Below are positions 22,488 through 32,182 of a stretch of 44,657 nt of DNA, in pieces. The translations under genes and the position numbers were made by a program. The notes beneath the pieces are model-generated. The model was not told the origin of the DNA and made no database searches. It saw nothing but the letters and a program-made list of their open reading frames with translations. The first letter of the stretch is position 1; every line of letters begins with the position of its first letter. Source of the DNA: Verrucomicrobiota bacterium. Lineage in GTDB: Bacteria; Verrucomicrobiota; Verrucomicrobiia; Limisphaerales; UBA9464. The stretch is from contig VHCX01000026.1 of NCBI GenBank assembly GCA_016871615.1, positions 1 to 44,657 on the forward strand, written 5' to 3'.

Positions 22488-23186
22488 ATGAATCCCCAAT
22501 TCCAGTCCCCGGTTCCTGCCGTTGGACTTCCGGCTGCCGAGCGCATCCGGCTCGAATACGACGCCCTGACCCGCCAGTTGGAGCGCATGCGGGCGATGCA
22601 GTACGCCTACAACCGCAAGTTCTTTGGGCTCCTGCTGGTGTCTACGCTGGTGTCGATCGGACTGTTGCTCTGGGACCATTGGCTGATGGGGTGGGTCGTG
22701 GCGTTCGGGTTGGTGACCACCGGGTTCACGGCGTCGTTCTTCCTGCACTTCTGTGATTTCGCACGCGTCCATGCACGTGCCCTGGAAGCCCGCATCAACG
22801 CCCTGCTCGGGGCCCGCGTGCTCATCGCCTCCGAACTGGAGGCCGACTATTTCTACCCGCATGCCCGGCCCAAGTTCAGCGGGTTCAGCTTCGACCGCCC
22901 GGGTTCGTTCTTCTCGGTGTACACCCTCCATTTCTGCGGGGTCTGGGGGGCGCTCATCGCCTGGGGTGGCTTCCGGTCGCACCAGCACATCTCCGAGGGG
23001 ACGTGGTCCGAGCGGACGTGGTTCAATGGGGTGATTCTTTGGGTGATCTGGACGGTCATCCACGCGGGCTATCTTCGGTGGTGGTTCATGGAATCGGGCG
23101 CCGAGCGCCACATGGCCGGGCGTCTCGCCGAGGCGTACGGTCTTTCCGGGGAAACCGATTCCAAGGCGGTTCCGTCGCAGCCTTGA
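22488..23186 (+). CDS. Hypothetical four-helix membrane protein
   Basis: Not recognised. 232 aa from ATG 22488, 39 nt after the photolyase stop. A charged N-terminal helix (ERIRLEYDALTRQLERMRAMQ, possible coiled coil) precedes a pair of membrane helices (KFFGLLLVSTLVSIGLLLW; LMGWVVAFGLVTTGFTASFFL). A soluble loop with ALEARINALLGARVLIASEL and DYFYPHARPKFSGF follows, then two more helices (YTLHFCGVWGALIAWGGF; WFNGVILWVIWTVIHAGYLRWWF). It looks like an inner-membrane protein with both termini in the cytoplasm. It may be co-transcribed with the photolyase, but nothing in the sequence suggests a role in repair. Confidence 0.75.
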   Translation: MNPQFQSPVPAVGLPAAERIRLEYDALTRQLERMRAMQYAYNRKFFGLLLVSTLVSIGLLLWDHWLMGWVVAFGLVTTGFTASFFLHFCDFARVHARALEARINALLGARVLIASELEADYFYPHARPKFSGFSFDRPGSFFSVYTLHFCGVWGALIAWGGFRSHQHISEGTWSERTWFNGVILWVIWTVIHAGYLRWWFMESGAERHMAGRLAEAYGLSGETDSKAVPSQP

Positions 23187-23248
23187 ACCGGCCCGGTGTT
23201 TCCGCTCTGGCCAAAGTCTCCGGTTCTTGCGGAAACTGGCGGCACACC

Positions 23249-24322
23249 ATGACTCGCCGCAACTTCCTGACGGCCGCCACCGTGGCCGGCGCCTCCGCCG
23301 TCGTCGCCCCTGCCACCCTCGCCGCCACACCCGCCCGCCGGGACGCCTCGGGCAACCGCATCGCCCTGGGCGTCGACAACTTCGCGGTCCGGGCCTGGGG
23401 GTGGAAGGGGCGCGAGTTGGTCGACTACGCGGCCGGCCTGAAGCTCGACACCCTCTTCATCACCGATCTGGCCTCCCTCGGATCGCTGGACACCTCCGTG
23501 GCCTCGGAACTCCGGAAGTACGCCGCCGACACGGGCGTGGAGATCCTGCTGGGGTCCTGGAGCATTTGCCCGACCTCCAAGAGCTTCAAGAAGGACTGGG
23601 GCACCGCCGAGGAACACCTGTCGCTGGGCCTGAGGCTCTCGAAGGCCGTCGGCTCGAAGGCGTTCCGCGTGGTGCTCGGTTCCCGCGAGGACCGGCGCAC
23701 GCCCGGGGGCATCGAGGCCCGCATCGCCGACACGGTCAAGGTGCTCAAGGCCTGCCGGTACCAGGCCCTGGATCTCGGGGTGAAGGTGTCGGTCGAGAAC
23801 CATGCCGGCGACATGACGGCCGACGAGCTCATCCTGCTCATCGAGTCGGCCGGCCGGGAATACGTCGGGGCCAACATGGACTCGGGCAACGCCGCCTGGA
23901 CCCTCGAGGACCCCATGGAGAGCCTCGAGAAGCTCGGGCCCTATGCCATCACCACCAGCCTGCGGGATTCGCGCATCTGGCAGACGGACAAGGGCTGCAA
24001 GGTCCAGTGGACGGCGATGGGGGACGGCGGCTGCGTGGACCTCGAGCGTTATTTCACCCGGTATGCCCAGCTGTGCCCGGGGGTGGCGGTCAACATCGAG
24101 ACCATCGGCGGCTTCGCCATGGAACTCCCCTACTACGAGGATTCGTTCTGGGAGGCCTTCCCGAAGAAGTCGGCCGTGGAGTTCGCCCGCTTCCTCGCGG
24201 TCGCCCGTCGCGGCCAGGCGATGGACCAATACAACGGCGGCGACAAGCAGCGCCAACGCGAGGACCTCGAGAAGAGCCTCCGCTACTGCCGCGAGACGCT
24301 GGGCCTCGGCCTCAAGGGCTGA
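23249..24322 (+). CDS. Exported sugar phosphate isomerase/epimerase-like TIM barrel
   Basis: 357 aa. The N-terminus MTRRNFLTAATVAGASAVVAP is a twin-arginine signal (TRRNFL), so the folded protein is sent to the periplasm. The rest is a xylose isomerase-like TIM barrel (AP endonuclease 2 superfamily): IALGVDNFAVRAW at strand 1, LDTLFITDLASL, KAFRVVLGSREDRRTPGG, VKVSVENHAGDMTADEL with the typical metal-binding Glu-x-His segment, GANMDSGNAAWTLEDP, and GVAVNIETIGGFAMELPYYE. Relatives act on keto-sugars or inositols; here the substrate is unknown. ATG 23249 lies 62 nt after the membrane protein gene. It belongs to the exported sugar-processing theme of the window, with the Gfo/Idh/MocA protein at 35.8 kb. 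Confidence 0.85.
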   Translation: MTRRNFLTAATVAGASAVVAPATLAATPARRDASGNRIALGVDNFAVRAWGWKGRELVDYAAGLKLDTLFITDLASLGSLDTSVASELRKYAADTGVEILLGSWSICPTSKSFKKDWGTAEEHLSLGLRLSKAVGSKAFRVVLGSREDRRTPGGIEARIADTVKVLKACRYQALDLGVKVSVENHAGDMTADELILLIESAGREYVGANMDSGNAAWTLEDPMESLEKLGPYAITTSLRDSRIWQTDKGCKVQWTAMGDGGCVDLERYFTRYAQLCPGVAVNIETIGGFAMELPYYEDSFWEAFPKKSAVEFARFLAVARRGQAMDQYNGGDKQRQREDLEKSLRYCRETLGLGLKG

Positions 24323-24430
24323 AGGCACCGGGTTGTCGGGGGCAGGCGCCGCACGGAGGAGCCGTCCCAGTCGCTTCGCAACGTTGCCAGATCGTCAGGT
24401 TGCCCGGATCTTCAGGTGGCCCGGATCCGT

Positions 24431-25864
24431 TCACAGACGGCGCCAAGCCGCCACGAACATCCCGTTGCCTCCGGTGTCCTGCGGCCAGAGGTGCATCTGG
24501 GTGACCGGGGGATCGTCGGGCTGGAAGGGGTTCACGACGGCCAGCGTGTCGAAGTCGCTCCGTTCCTCGGTGAAGGCGTCGGCGACCGCGGTGGTCTCGG
24601 CATGGCTCAGGGTGCAGACGGCGTAGATCAGCCGCCCCCCGGGCTTGAGCGAGTCGGCGACATGGCGCAGCAGCCGGGCCTGGATCGCGGCGAGTTCCTC
24701 GACATCCCGGACGGAGGTCGTCCAGCGGGCGTGCGGGTTCCGACCCCAGGTGCCCAGGCCGGAGCAGGGGGCGTCCAGCAGCACTCCGTCGAAGCGGGTC
24801 TTGGTGGGCGGGCGCTCGGATCCATCCCAGGCCACGGCGCGGTAGTTGAAGCACTTCGCACGCGCGGCGCGCTGCCGCAACCGGTCGAGGCGCCAGGCCG
24901 CACGGTCGCTGGCCCAGATGAGGCTCTTGCCCCCCATGAGCGCCGAAAGGTGCAGCGTCTTGCCGCCCTCGCCGGCGCAGGCGTCCCACCAGACCTCGCC
25001 GGGTCGGGGAGCGCAGATCCGGCCGACCGCCTGCGAGGCGATGTCCTGGATCTCGAACTGTCCGGCCTGGAATCCCCGGTCATGGAAGAGGTCCTCGCGG
25101 CCCAGGTACCGGTACGAGTCGGCAAACGGCCCGGGCTCGAGCGTCGGCAGCCGGCGGAAGAGTTCCTCGGTGAACTCCGGACGGCTCCGCAGCCAGAGCA
25201 CCGGCTCGGCCTGGAGGGACTTCGCGAAGTCCGCGCCGACCGGCAGGTGTGCCGCCGCCCAGTCCGGGACGCAGCGTTGCACCAGTTCGGCCTCCGGGAA
25301 CTCCTCCGGCCGCGAGGCGAAGCGGGCCGCCAGTCGGAGACCGTCCTCGATCCGCGCCTCGATCGGGAGGTCGTCCGCCAGCCACCGTTGCCAGCGGAAG
25401 AAGCTGAACACCGCCCGGCTCACCCAGGCCGCGTCGGAAGGCGGCAGGGATCGCCGGCGGAAGAGGGTCTGGCGGAGCACCAGATCCGCCGGGTTCTCCG
25501 GTGACGAACGCTCCACGATGCGCGCGGCCAGTTGCAGCGGGCTCATCTGGGAGGGCGGAATGCCTCCGGGCTCGTCGGTCCAGGCTTCGCGACCGGCCGG
25601 CGAGCCGCGACCTTCGGGCCGGTTGGGGCGGTCCGGTCGGTCGTGGGAGGGTCGCCCGCGTCGCGGGCCGTCTCCGGGGGGCGCGGGCCGGCGGGGCCCT
25701 CCCTCGGGAAGGGCGCCGCTACGGGGGGAGTCCGACCTCGGGCCGTCCGGTCGGGGTCGGAACGGGCGTCGTTTCTGGAAGAATCTGGGGCCGCGCGGCG
25801 GACGGCCGGAGCCTTGCCGGGGGCCGTTGCCGAAGTCGGGCGAATCGGTCGGGGGAGGGTTCAT
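24431..25864 (-). CDS. RsmB/NSUN-family RNA m5C methyltransferase with a disordered N-terminus
   Basis: S-adenosylmethionine-dependent RNA cytosine-5 methyltransferase; 477 aa. Residues 1-105 are low-complexity, rich in Arg, Pro and Gly (RPPRGPRFFQKRRPFRPRP and similar). An alpha-helical NusB-like or linker region follows (110-260), then the catalytic domain: WWDACAGEGGKTLHLSAL (SAM motif I), LLDAPCSGLGTWGRNPHARW (motif IV with the assisting PCS Cys) and YAVCTLSHAET (motif VI nucleophile TC-type Cys). Both catalytic cysteines are present. 16S rRNA C967 is the likely target by family, though this form is shorter in NusB and could modify another site. ATG 25862-25864 overlaps the TPR gene stop (ATGA). 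Confidence 0.88.
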   Translation of the reverse strand: MNPPPTDSPDFGNGPRQGSGRPPRGPRFFQKRRPFRPRPDGPRSDSPRSGALPEGGPRRPAPPGDGPRRGRPSHDRPDRPNRPEGRGSPAGREAWTDEPGGIPPSQMSPLQLAARIVERSSPENPADLVLRQTLFRRRSLPPSDAAWVSRAVFSFFRWQRWLADDLPIEARIEDGLRLAARFASRPEEFPEAELVQRCVPDWAAAHLPVGADFAKSLQAEPVLWLRSRPEFTEELFRRLPTLEPGPFADSYRYLGREDLFHDRGFQAGQFEIQDIASQAVGRICAPRPGEVWWDACAGEGGKTLHLSALMGGKSLIWASDRAAWRLDRLRQRAARAKCFNYRAVAWDGSERPPTKTRFDGVLLDAPCSGLGTWGRNPHARWTTSVRDVEELAAIQARLLRHVADSLKPGGRLIYAVCTLSHAETTAVADAFTEERSDFDTLAVVNPFQPDDPPVTQMHLWPQDTGGNGMFVAAWRRL

Positions 25865-26700
25865 TCCTTCAAACGGAGGGCGTGCACGCGGGCGACGTCG
25901 CCCATGTAGTCGCCTTGGGGAGCCATCCCGGCGGCGGCGCGGATGTGTTCGGCGGCCTTGGCCTGGTCACTGGTGGCCTCGAAATACAGTCCGAGGTAGA
26001 GCTTGGCGTAGAAGAGATGCCGCCGCTTGGCCCTGGGGTCGGCCGGCGTCTCCTCGGCCGCACGGATCACGTCTGCAGGGGTCGCCTTGCCGGCGAAGAG
26101 ACGGTGCACCTCCTTCATCGGCACGCGGGTGTCCCCCCGGATGGGAATCAGGGCCTCGCGGGCCGCTTCCGGGGACTTCTCGCGGGCGTGGCAGAGGAAA
26201 TGCCACACGGCGTTCTCCACGTCCTCCGGATTCACGGTCTGATGCCGCTCGAACTGACGGCGCCCGTCGGCGAATCGTCCGGCGTAGTACAGCGCGATGC
26301 CGCGCTGCCAGTTCTGGGGATCCATCCGCGGATCCAGCTCATTGGCCCGGTCGAAGTCGGCCAGGGCCTTGTCGAGATCGTTGCGCCGGAAGTGCATCAT
26401 CCCGCGTTCCTCGACGAGGTAGGGCGACTTGGGCTCCCGCTGGATCGCCTCGCCCAGGTCGGCGATCGCGCCGGCGGTGTCCCCGGTCATGCCGCGGATC
26501 TGACCCCGCAGGTGCCAGGCGCGCGAGTCGTCGGGCTTGTCCTTCAGCAGGGCCCCGAGGGTGGCGATGGCGTTGGTGGAGTCGCCCTTGCGCATCGACT
26601 GGAGTGCCGCGTCGACGCTCGGCGGCTCGGCCGCCATGGCCATCGAGATGGCCACCGGGAGGGCCAGGAGGAAGGAGGTCGGCCTGCGCATCCGATGCAT
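25861..26700 (-). CDS. Exported tetratricopeptide repeat protein
   Basis: 279 aa from ATG 26698-26700. The alternative ATG three codons later would also keep the signal peptide. MHRMRRPTSFLLALPVAISMAMAAEPP is a Sec signal with cleavage after AMA. Then about five TPR units: DAALQSMRKGDSTNAIATLG, SRAWHLRGQIRGMTGDTAGAIADLGEAI, SPYLVEERGMMHFRRNDLDKALADFDRA, PQNWQRGIALYYAGRFADGRRQFE and a later HLFYAKLYLGLYFEAT. It probably works as a periplasmic scaffold or lipoprotein-like factor; no lipobox is seen. The family resembles NlpI-like TPR proteins in organisation. The stop overlaps the start of the methyltransferase, suggesting one transcript. Confidence 0.83.
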   Translation of the reverse strand: MHRMRRPTSFLLALPVAISMAMAAEPPSVDAALQSMRKGDSTNAIATLGALLKDKPDDSRAWHLRGQIRGMTGDTAGAIADLGEAIQREPKSPYLVEERGMMHFRRNDLDKALADFDRANELDPRMDPQNWQRGIALYYAGRFADGRRQFERHQTVNPEDVENAVWHFLCHAREKSPEAAREALIPIRGDTRVPMKEVHRLFAGKATPADVIRAAEETPADPRAKRRHLFYAKLYLGLYFEATSDQAKAAEHIRAAAGMAPQGDYMGDVARVHALRLKE

Positions 26701-26854
26701 GACGGGCCCAGATTGGAGCCGGGAGCGGTTCCTGAGCCAGACGATTCTCGGGCGACGCCCCCGGAAGGACCTCCCGTGTCTCGAGGCGAAATCCCGGTGC
26801 CGGACTGGACTTCCGGAGCGATTCCCTGATTGTCTGCGGGCCGATCGATCCACC

Positions 26855-27856
<1,002 letters not shown>

Positions 27857-27948
27857 GGTGGACGCGGGGCCGGGCTGGATCGCAGGCCGGTTCCTGGGTG
27901 GACCCGGCGTTTTGGGGCGATCTTCGGGCGATCTCTACCGCGCGATTC

Positions 27949-29523
27949 CTACTTCGCGGCCAGTTTTGGCGCGAGATCCTTGCGCGGGAAGAGCGGGATG
28001 GGCGCACCGACCTGATGGCCCTGCCCGAGGCTGCCCCAGGCCGACTGCCGCCAGTCGGAGGGTTCACCCCCGGCCTGGAGCTGCGCAAAGATCTTGGCCG
28101 ACGTCCCCGGCATCACCGGGTGCACCAGCACCGCGAGGATGCGGCACGCCTCCACGAGGTTGTAGAGCACCGCGTCGAGGAGCCCCGCCTGGGAAGGATC
28201 CTTGGCCAGGTGGAATGGCTTGGTCTCCTCGACGAAGAGGTTCGCGCGGTCGACGAGCTCCCAGGTCGCGACGAGGGCGCCCTGGGGATCGTTGTCCAGG
28301 TAGCGTTCCCGGGCCGTGGCCACGGTGGCCGTCGCGGCGCCCTCGAGCGTCGTCGAGGGGGCCGGCACGATGCCCGCCCGGTATTTGTTGAGCATGTTCA
28401 CCGCCCGGTTGAGCAGGTTGCCCAGACCGTTGGCCAACTCGGAGTTGTAGCGCACCCGGAATCCCTCGTCGGTCCAGTTGCCGTCGGGACCGATGCCCAG
28501 CTCCCGCACCACGTAGTAGCGGAACGCATCGAGCCCCCACTCGGCGATGATGGCCAGGGGGTCCACGACGTTGCCGGTGCTCTTGCTGAGCTTGGCCCCG
28601 TCCTTCTGCCACCAGCCGTGCACCAGCAGCGTGCGGGGTAGCGGAGCCCCGAGCGCGTGCAGCATGATGGGCCAATAGACGGCGTGGAACTTCAGGATGT
28701 CCTTGCCGATGAGGTGGATGTCCGCGGGCCAGACCGACAGGGTCGGGTCGGCGGGTGCCGGGGCGCCCAGTGCGGCCAGCGCCACGGGGTCGCCGAGCGC
28801 GGCAGGGATGGAGAAGTAGTTCACCAGCGCGTCGAACCAGACGTAGGTGACATAGCCCGGGTCGAAGGGCAGGGGGATGCCCCACGACAGGCGCGAGGCG
28901 GGCCGGGAGATGCACAGGTCCTCGAGCTTCTGCGAGCGCAGGAAGCCCAACACCTCGTTGCGGCGATGGGCCGGCTGCACGAATTCCGGATGCCGCTCGA
29001 GATGCTCCACCAGCCAGGCCTGGTGCGCACCCAGCCGGAAGTACCAGTTCTCCTCGACGAGTTCCTGGACCACGCCCCATTGCGGGTCCCAGGTGCCGTC
29101 CGGGTTGCGGTCCTTCTCGGTCAGGAAGGTCTCCTCCTTGACCGAGTAGAACCCGCGGTAGGCCGACTTGTAGAAGTGCCTCGCGGCATGGAGGCGTTCG
29201 AGGAGCCGGGCGACGATGCGCCGGTGACGCTCCTCGGTGGTCCGGACGAAGTCGTCTTGGCTGAGCCCGAGGGCCTCGACGAAAGCCCGCCACTGGACGG
29301 CCAGGCCGTCGCAATACGCCTGTGGCGACTGACCCAGGTCCTGCGCCGCCTGCTGGACCTTCTGCCCGTGCTCGTCGAGCCCGGTGAGGAAGAACACCGG
29401 TTGCCCGAGGCTCCGGCGCGCCCGGGCGATGACGTCGGCCACGACCTTCTCGTAGGCATGCCCCAGGTGCGGGGCGCCGTTCACGTAGTCGATGGCCGTG
29501 GTGAGATAGAACCGCTTGTCCAT
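27949..29523 (-). CDS. metG: Methionyl-tRNA synthetase
   Basis: Charges tRNA-Met; cytoplasmic class I synthetase; 524 aa. HIGH motif PHLGHAYEK (HLGH at residues 19-22) and KMSKS motif KLSKSTGNVVDP near 310. Between them lie FLTGLDEHGQKV (substrate Asp), SWGIPLP and YVWFDALVNY, all standard. The anticodon-binding helical domain follows with NSELANGLGNLLNRAVNML and FVEETKPFHLAKD. There is no C-terminal EMAP-II-like tRNA-binding extension, so this is the short MetG form. The C-terminal 60 residues (WRQSAWGSLGQGHQVGAPIPLFPRKDL) are typical of that form. ATG 29521-29523 begins the conserved MDKRFYLTTAIDYVNG. Confidence 0.96.
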   Translation of the reverse strand: MDKRFYLTTAIDYVNGAPHLGHAYEKVVADVIARARRSLGQPVFFLTGLDEHGQKVQQAAQDLGQSPQAYCDGLAVQWRAFVEALGLSQDDFVRTTEERHRRIVARLLERLHAARHFYKSAYRGFYSVKEETFLTEKDRNPDGTWDPQWGVVQELVEENWYFRLGAHQAWLVEHLERHPEFVQPAHRRNEVLGFLRSQKLEDLCISRPASRLSWGIPLPFDPGYVTYVWFDALVNYFSIPAALGDPVALAALGAPAPADPTLSVWPADIHLIGKDILKFHAVYWPIMLHALGAPLPRTLLVHGWWQKDGAKLSKSTGNVVDPLAIIAEWGLDAFRYYVVRELGIGPDGNWTDEGFRVRYNSELANGLGNLLNRAVNMLNKYRAGIVPAPSTTLEGAATATVATARERYLDNDPQGALVATWELVDRANLFVEETKPFHLAKDPSQAGLLDAVLYNLVEACRILAVLVHPVMPGTSAKIFAQLQAGGEPSDWRQSAWGSLGQGHQVGAPIPLFPRKDLAPKLAAK

Positions 29524-29628
29524 GGGCGGGCATTCAATCGCAGAACGCCCCCCGAATCGAAGCGTTTCCTCGGCCGCCGTCCCCGTCCCCGGGCCGCGCG
29601 GGCCGGCGGTGTCCCGGTGGTGAGGGGT

Positions 29629-30615
29629 TCAGTGCGCCCGGCCCTGCCGCCACTTGTCCAGGCCCACGGCCATGACGATGACGGCCCCGATGATGATCTC
29701 CTGCACGTAGGAATCCCAGCCGAGCTGGTTGGTGCCATTGCGCAGCACCGCCATGAGCAGGGCGCCCAGCATCGAGCCGCTGATGCCCCCGATGCCCCCG
29801 TTGAGGCTGGCCCCGCCGATGACCACCGCCGCGATGATGTCCAGTTCAAGCCCCACCGCGACGGTCGGGTCGCCCTGGGCGAGGCGCGATTCCTGCATGA
29901 GCCCTGCCAGTCCGAAGAAGGCTCCGGCCAGCGTGTAGAGCCAGAGCTTCACCTGCTGGACCCGCACGCCGCACAGGCGGGCTGCGGCTTCGCTCGAGCC
30001 GATGGCGTAGACATGGCGCCCGAAGACGCTGCGTCGCATCACGAGACTGGCGACGACCGCGAGGCCGAGGGCGATCCAGACCCCGGGGGGCAGGGGCAGC
30101 AGGCCCTGGGGATTGGTCCGTTCCATCAGCGTGTTCAGCCCCGCGCCCTCGGGATGGTAGACGGCCTGCTTGCCGCTGATCCATTTCGCGCCGCCACGCA
30201 CCACGCCCATCATGCCGAGGGTGATGATGAACGGGGAGAGCCTCAGGCCGGCGATGAGGCTGCCATTGGCCAGGCCGATGAGCGCTCCGGTGCCGACCAC
30301 CGCCGCCCCGGCCACCCAGGAATTCTGGCCCGCCGCCAGCAGCTTGGCCCCGACCACGGAGCTGAACGCGACCGCCGCACCCACGCTGAGGTCGATCCCG
30401 CCGCTGACGATGATGAGGGTCATGCCGATGGCCCCGAGCGCCACGATGACCGTCTGCGTGAGCACGATCGCCGCGTTGCGCCCGGTGAAGAGCGTCGGCC
30501 GGGCCTCCTCGCTCAAGGCCAGCAGACCGAGGACGAAGACCAGACCCAGCAGGGGGCCGGCGGTCTGCAACAGACGACGCCAAGACGGATCGGAGGAGGC
30601 GGTAGGATGGGCCAT
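29629..30615 (-). CDS. Ribose/sugar-type ABC transporter permease
   Basis: 328 aa integral membrane protein of the RbsC/branched permease family that imports ribose, autoinducer-2 or other monosaccharides. A 17-residue tail precedes about ten hydrophobic helices. RbsC hallmarks are TLIIVSGGIDLSVGAAVAFSS, GLRLSPFIITLGMMGVVRGGA, GRHVYAIGSSEAAARLCGV (the cytoplasmic loop that meets the ATPase) and VVIGGASLNGGIGGISGSMLGALLM. ATG 30613-30615 is preferred to a longer in-frame start. No cognate ATPase (rbsA) or binding protein (rbsB) is adjacent: downstream is the edge of the gap to metG, upstream the divergent CPA2 gene. Either the partners are elsewhere or this is a remnant operon. Confidence 0.85.
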   Translation of the reverse strand: MAHPTASSDPSWRRLLQTAGPLLGLVFVLGLLALSEEARPTLFTGRNAAIVLTQTVIVALGAIGMTLIIVSGGIDLSVGAAVAFSSVVGAKLLAAGQNSWVAGAAVVGTGALIGLANGSLIAGLRLSPFIITLGMMGVVRGGAKWISGKQAVYHPEGAGLNTLMERTNPQGLLPLPPGVWIALGLAVVASLVMRRSVFGRHVYAIGSSEAAARLCGVRVQQVKLWLYTLAGAFFGLAGLMQESRLAQGDPTVAVGLELDIIAAVVIGGASLNGGIGGISGSMLGALLMAVLRNGTNQLGWDSYVQEIIIGAVIVMAVGLDKWRQGRAH

Positions 30616-30770
30616 CGCAAGATTCGGTGAATGGACCGATCGTGCCCGCTCCGCCCGGTTCCGCCAATCTCCGATCGCCTGGCCGGATCGGGTCGACAGC
30701 TCGGCGGGCACTGGGGCGGGAGAAATGGGAGCGGGGCGGTGTCGATGGATCGCGGCTCCGGGTTGGTGGA

Positions 30771-30799
30771 TTGACTTCTCCGGGGAGATGAATTAGTAC
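30771..30799 (+). promoter_or_regulatory. Putative promoter of the CPA2 antiporter gene
   Basis: TTGACT (30771-30776, 5 of 6 to consensus), a 17-nt spacer and TAGTAC (30794-30799, 3 of 6). The predicted start lies near 30806, giving a leader of about 7 nt before the ATG at 30813. The -10 box overlaps the palindrome described separately. Confidence 0.4.
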
Positions 30800-30809
30800 G
30801 CATGCGTAC
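30796..30809. promoter_or_regulatory. 14-bp perfect palindrome (operator candidate)
   Basis: gtacgcatgcgtac reads the same on both strands and sits 3 nt before the CPA2 ATG, over the end of the proposed -10 box. This is the expected place for a dimeric repressor site. It also lies in the divergent gap with the sugar permease gene, so it might serve either. No regulator gene is adjacent. Confidence 0.5.
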
Positions 30810-30812
30810 GAT

Positions 30813-32081
30813 ATGTCCCTCGAGAAACTCGCCGCCGCATTCTTCCTGCAGATGGCGATCATCCTCGCGGCTTGCCGGGTCGCCGGGCTCGTCGGACGGC
30901 GCTTGGGTCAACCGCAGGTGGTGTGCGAGATGGTGGCCGGAGTCTGCCTTGGGCCCTCGCTGCTCGGGTGGCTTGCGCCGGGGCTGCAGGCGCAGTTGTT
31001 CCCGCCCGAGTCGCTGCGGGTGCTCTATGTCGGGGCGCAGCTCGGGGTCGGCCTGTACATGTTCCTCGTCGGGGCCGATTTCCGGGTCGACCTGTTTCAG
31101 GGCCGGGTGCGCAGCGCCCTCTCGGTTTCGCTTGCCGGCATGCTGGTGCCTTTCCTCCTCGGGGCCCTGCTCACGCCCTGGCTGATGACCATCCCGGGCC
31201 TGTTCTCGGCGAAGGCCACCCTCTGGGAGGCCACGCTCTTCCTCGGGGCCGCGATCGCCATCACCGCCTTCCCGATGCTAGCGCGGATCATCCACGAACG
31301 GGGCCTGGGCGGCACCCCCCTCGGCACCCTTGCCTTGGCGGCGGGGGCCATCGATGACGCGGCCGCGTGGTGCGTGCTCGCCGTCGTGCTGGCCAGCTTC
31401 GGCAAGGGGGCCCACCTCGCCTATCAGGCCATCGGTGGGGGCATCGCCTATGGCCTGTTCCTGGTGTTGGTCGGCCGGCGGTTGCTGGTTCCCCTGGGCC
31501 GGGCCGTCGAGCGCGCCGGCCGCCTGACCCAGGCCCATCTCGCGATCCTGATGACGCTCTTCGCGCTCGGGGCCTGGGCGATGGAGGCCGTCGGTATCCA
31601 CGCCGTGTTCGGTGGCTTCCTGCTCGGTGCCTCGCTGCCCCGCGGCCTGCTCACCCGGGAGTTGCAGCGCCTGGTCGAGCCGTTCGCAGTCGTCTTCCTG
31701 CTGCCCATGTTCTTCACCTTTTCCGGCCTGCGCACCCGGCTCGACACGGTGGACTCGCTCCAGATGTTGATGGTCGCCCTGGTGGTCCTGGCCGCCTCGG
31801 TCCTCGGAAAAGGGGTGGCCTGCTGGGGCGCGGCGCGCCTCAACGGCGAGGACTCGGCCACGTCGCTCGCCGTGGGCACGCTGATGAACGCCCGTGGCCT
31901 GATGGAACTCATCATCCTCAACATCGGGCTCCAGAACGGGTTCATCGAATCCGGGCTCTTCTCGGTGATGGTGGTGATGGCCATCGTCACGACCCTGATG
32001 GCCTCCCCGGTCTTCGAGTGGGTGTATGGCCGGAGGGCGCGGCTGGAGGGACGCCTCGGAGCGGCGGGCGGGCCGGATTGA
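30813..32081 (+). CDS. CPA2-family cation/proton antiporter
   Basis: 422 aa, about 12-13 membrane helices. Sodium or potassium to proton exchange at the inner membrane is the family role. Signals: GRRLGQPQVVCEMVAGVCLGPSLLG, YMFLVGADFRVD, the ATLFLGAAIAITAFPMLARII block, and GAIDDAAAWCVLAVV, which contains the two adjacent Asp residues that carry the ion in electrogenic CPA2 proteins. Later ones are HAVFGGFLLGASLPRG and LMNARGLMELIILNIGL. No C-terminal RCK/TrkA-N domain is present, so it is not the KefB/C type. The ATG at 30813 fixes the start; no ribosome binding site is seen, consistent with a very short leader. Confidence 0.87.
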   Translation: MSLEKLAAAFFLQMAIILAACRVAGLVGRRLGQPQVVCEMVAGVCLGPSLLGWLAPGLQAQLFPPESLRVLYVGAQLGVGLYMFLVGADFRVDLFQGRVRSALSVSLAGMLVPFLLGALLTPWLMTIPGLFSAKATLWEATLFLGAAIAITAFPMLARIIHERGLGGTPLGTLALAAGAIDDAAAWCVLAVVLASFGKGAHLAYQAIGGGIAYGLFLVLVGRRLLVPLGRAVERAGRLTQAHLAILMTLFALGAWAMEAVGIHAVFGGFLLGASLPRGLLTRELQRLVEPFAVVFLLPMFFTFSGLRTRLDTVDSLQMLMVALVVLAASVLGKGVACWGAARLNGEDSATSLAVGTLMNARGLMELIILNIGLQNGFIESGLFSVMVVMAIVTTLMASPVFEWVYGRRARLEGRLGAAGGPD

Positions 32082-32182
32082 GATGGCAGGGTGCCCCTTG
32101 GGGAACGCCGCGGGGGGTGCTGCGGGGACAAGGCCGGCCGAGAGAGCCTGACAAATCCCCGGCCTCGGGTAGCCTTAGACCC

